Shown here piece by piece: positions 6,049 through 7,720 of a stretch of 7,720 bases of DNA. The translations under genes were made by a program, and so were the position numbers. The stretch comes from Solirubrobacteraceae bacterium (lineage in GTDB: Bacteria; Actinomycetota; Thermoleophilia; Solirubrobacterales; Solirubrobacteraceae): contig JASLHP010000145.1 of the NCBI GenBank assembly GCA_030149625.1, positions 1-7,720 of the forward strand, written 5' to 3'. The notes below the pieces were generated by a model, which was not told the origin of the DNA, did no database searches, and saw only the letters and a program-made list of their open reading frames with translations. Every line of letters starts with the position of its first letter. Positions within the stretch are counted from its first letter, which is position 1.

Positions 6049-6933
6049 GTGCGCGACGAGGCGACATTCCGAGTCAAGACCGGCTTGGCCGAGATGCTCA
6101 AGGGCGGTGTGATCATGGACGTCGTCACGCCCGAGCAGGCCAAGGTGGCCGAGGACGCGGGCGCCGCCGCGGTGATGGCGCTCGAGCGCGTGCCGGCCGA
6201 CATCCGCCGCGACGGTGGCGTCGCGCGCATGTCCGACCCGGAGATGATCGCCGGCATCCAGGAGGCCGTCAGCATCCCCGTGATGGCCAAGGCGCGCATC
6301 GGCCACTTCATGGAGGCCCGCGTGCTCGAGGCGCTCGAGGTCGACTACGTCGACGAGTCGGAGGTGCTGACGCCAGCGGACGAGGCCAACCACATCGACA
6401 AGTGGGATTTCAAGGTTCCGTTCGTGTGCGGCGCGACGAACCTCGGCGAGGCGCTGCGCCGCGTCGGCGAGGGCGCCGCGATGATCCGCTCCAAGGGCGA
6501 GGCGGGAACCGGCGACATCGTCGAGGCCGTGCGCCACATGCGCAAGATCGGCGGCGAAATTCGTCGGCTGACGATGCTCGGCGCCGATGAGCTCGCTGCC
6601 GCCGCCAAGGGTCTCGCCGCGCCGCTCGACCTCGTGCGCGAGGTCGCGCTAGCCGGTCGCCTGCCGGTGGTTCTGTTCTGTGCCGGAGGGATCGCCACGC
6701 CGGCCGACGCCGCGCTGATGATGGCGCTGGGCGCCGAAGGCGTGTTCGTCGGCTCGGGCATCTTCAAGTCCGGGGACCCGCCCACGCGTGCGCGGGCGAT
6801 CGTCGAGTCGACGACCCATTGGCAGGACGCCGAGCGCGTCGCGCTAGCCTCGCGCGGGCTCGGCACCCCGATGGTCAGCCTCGAGAGCTCGAAGCTCGAG
6901 GGCGAGCAGCTGCTCGCCCAGCGTGGCTGGTAG
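6049..6933 (+). CDS. pdxS: Pyridoxal 5'-phosphate synthase, synthase subunit PdxS
   Basis: PdxS condenses ribose or ribulose 5-phosphate, glyceraldehyde 3-phosphate and ammonia (from PdxT) into PLP in the cytosol, as a dodecameric (beta/alpha)8 barrel. The 294-residue length is typical. Nearly every family landmark is present: [19 protein letters not shown] (13-31) with Asp24, MAKARIGH with Lys81 (pentose-phosphate imine), RSKGEAGTG with Lys149 (second catalytic lysine), and the phosphate-binding [15 protein letters not shown] (211-225) and GSGIFKS (235-241). With the GTG at 6049 as residue 1, Asp24, Lys81 and Lys149 fall on the same numbers as in the Bacillus subtilis enzyme, which supports this start. 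No Shine-Dalgarno precedes it. It lies five bases after the small gene's stop and overlaps or nearly overlaps pdxT. Regulation by the divergent PdxR is expected. Confidence 0.97.
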   Translation: MRDEATFRVKTGLAEMLKGGVIMDVVTPEQAKVAEDAGAAAVMALERVPADIRRDGGVARMSDPEMIAGIQEAVSIPVMAKARIGHFMEARVLEALEVDYVDESEVLTPADEANHIDKWDFKVPFVCGATNLGEALRRVGEGAAMIRSKGEAGTGDIVEAVRHMRKIGGEIRRLTMLGADELAAAAKGLAAPLDLVREVALAGRLPVVLFCAGGIATPADAALMMALGAEGVFVGSGIFKSGDPPTRARAIVESTTHWQDAERVALASRGLGTPMVSLESSKLEGEQLLAQRGW

Positions 6934-7555
6934 AGCAGGCTTGGCCGACGCCCCGCTGATCGGCGTGCTCGCGCTGCAGGGCGGGTTCGAGGCGCACGCG
7001 CGGATGCTGAGGAGGTTGCGACCTGTCCACCCACGCACGCGCGAGGTGCGTACGCCGGCCGATCTCGACGGTCTCGACGGGCTCGTGATTCCCGGCGGAG
7101 AGTCCACGACGATGACGCTCGGCGTCGCGCGCGAGGGCCTCGCCGAGCCGCTGCGCGCGCTCGCGGGCGTCGGTGGGGCGGCCGGGATTCCCATTCTTGG
7201 CTCGTGCGCCGGGCTGATCATGCTCGACCGCGACCATCTCGGGCTGATGGACATGCGCGCCGAGCGCAACGCCTTCGGCCGCCAGACCCGCAGCTTCGAG
7301 ACCGACGTAGAGCTCGCTGGCATCGACAGGCCGCCGATCAGAGGCATCTTCATCCGCGCGCCGTGGATCGCCGAGCACGGTGCCGGCGTGGAGATCCTCG
7401 CCGAGGTGGACGGCCATGCGGTGGCGGCGCGCCAGGGGACGGCGCTGGCGGTGTCCTTCCACACCGAGCTCGGCAGCGACGAGCGTCTGCACCGCATGTT
7501 CCTGGAGTCGGTGGAACGCGCGATGCGAGTGGGTGGGACGGAGGAGAGCGCCTGA
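6923..7555 (+). CDS. pdxT: Pyridoxal 5'-phosphate synthase, glutaminase subunit PdxT
   Basis: A class I glutamine amidotransferase that hydrolyses glutamine and passes ammonia to PdxS. The 210-residue frame shows [12 protein letters not shown] (14-25), the oxyanion region PGGESTTM (57-64), the nucleophile Cys95 in LGSCAGLI, the family segment ERNAFGRQ (114-121), and the His180/Glu182 pair in FHTEL, where most homologues read FHPEL. The start is uncertain. The GTG at 6923 overlaps pdxS by 11 bases and has no ribosome site; the in-frame TTG at 6941, six codons later, follows an AGAGCAGG stretch and would give a more usual N terminus. Either way it is coupled to pdxS. Its stop shares a base with the next gene's ATG. 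Confidence 0.96.
   Translation: MAGRAGLADAPLIGVLALQGGFEAHARMLRRLRPVHPRTREVRTPADLDGLDGLVIPGGESTTMTLGVAREGLAEPLRALAGVGGAAGIPILGSCAGLIMLDRDHLGLMDMRAERNAFGRQTRSFETDVELAGIDRPPIRGIFIRAPWIAEHGAGVEILAEVDGHAVAARQGTALAVSFHTELGSDERLHRMFLESVERAMRVGGTEESA
7540..7545 (+). promoter_or_regulatory. Strong ribosome binding site for the isomerase-like gene
   Basis: GGAGGA lies inside the 3' end of pdxT, nine bases before the ATG at 7555. It is the strongest Shine-Dalgarno I found in the window and fixes the start of the last gene. Confidence 0.75.
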
Positions 7556-7720
7556 TGCGAGTCTCGGTGTCGGCGGACGAGCTCACCGGGATCGCCGCGG
7601 TGCTGGTCGCGGAGCTCGAGCGCCGCGGGCACGAGCCGCTCGTGCACGGCGCGCTCGCGCGCGCCGAGCGGGACGATTGGGCGTGGGCATCGGAGGCGGT
7701 CGCGCGCGACGTGGCCGACG
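7555..7720 (+). CDS. RpiB/LacA/LacB-type sugar-phosphate isomerase family protein (3' end outside window)
   Basis: Only the first 55 residues are visible. [12 protein letters not shown], then VAELERRGHEPLVHGA and DDWAWASEAVARDVADG, follow the layout of RpiB/LacA/LacB proteins: beta strand with an S/A-D signature, the GHEV-like strand, and the D-x-x-x-A-x-x-V-A-x-x-V helix. The usual SDHAG signature reads ADELTG, so the active-site region is divergent and the substrate may differ from ribose 5-phosphate. RpiB interconverts ribose and ribulose 5-phosphate, either of which PdxS uses, so placement behind pdxT fits a supply role; that is inference. The ATG shares one base with the pdxT stop (TGATG) and has its own strong ribosome site. 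Complete members are about 140-160 residues. Confidence 0.7.
   Translation, partial: MRVSVSADELTGIAAVLVAELERRGHEPLVHGALARAERDDWAWASEAVARDVAD

Noticed and set aside
6844..7647. A 267-codon minus-strand frame opposite pdxT
   Set aside because: It is Ser/Arg/Pro-rich antisense to pdxS, pdxT and the isomerase-like gene, all of which have intact family motifs.

Overview
The window is GC-rich with strongly GC-biased third codon positions, many GTG starts and tightly overlapping genes. This points to a high-GC actinobacterium. The flavoprotein/DUF1365/CFA-synthase set, the PLP synthase genes and the RpiB/LacA-type gene behind pdxT would fit the Thermoleophilia/Solirubrobacterales, but that placement is from memory of gene neighbourhoods and is tentative. 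No mobile element, CRISPR array, rRNA or tRNA was seen.

Left part (1-3012, minus strand): a three-gene operon read right to left. It encodes a COG2907-type FAD flavoprotein, a DUF1365 protein and a CFA-synthase-family SAM methyltransferase cut by the window edge. Consecutive genes overlap by four bases (GTGA and ATGA), so the three products are probably made together. The likely job is methylation and oxidative modification of unsaturated membrane acyl chains. Upstream lies a promoter-like element, TGATCC-N16-CGTA, resembling the singlet-oxygen (RpoE/ChrR, ECF11-type) promoters that control this gene set in alphaproteobacteria.

Middle (3013-4204): a 145-base divergent spacer, then a plus-strand MurR/RpiR-family regulator (helix-turn-helix plus SIS domain) with no sugar gene directly beside it. 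A 147-base convergent spacer follows, with at best a weak hairpin.

Right part (4205-7720): a vitamin B6 locus. A MocR-type regulator (PdxR: GntR helix-turn-helix fused to an aminotransferase-like PLP domain) is divergent from a plus-strand operon. That operon holds a 77-residue unknown protein, pdxS, pdxT and the start of an RpiB/LacA/LacB-type isomerase. The AT-rich control region between them carries four TTGCA-cored elements, including two perfect ATTGCAAT palindromes, and a promoter with a good -35 but an over-long spacer. PdxS and PdxT make pyridoxal 5'-phosphate from a pentose phosphate, glyceraldehyde 3-phosphate and glutamine. The isomerase-like gene may tie pentose-phosphate supply to this pathway, and PdxR would sense PLP and set operon output.
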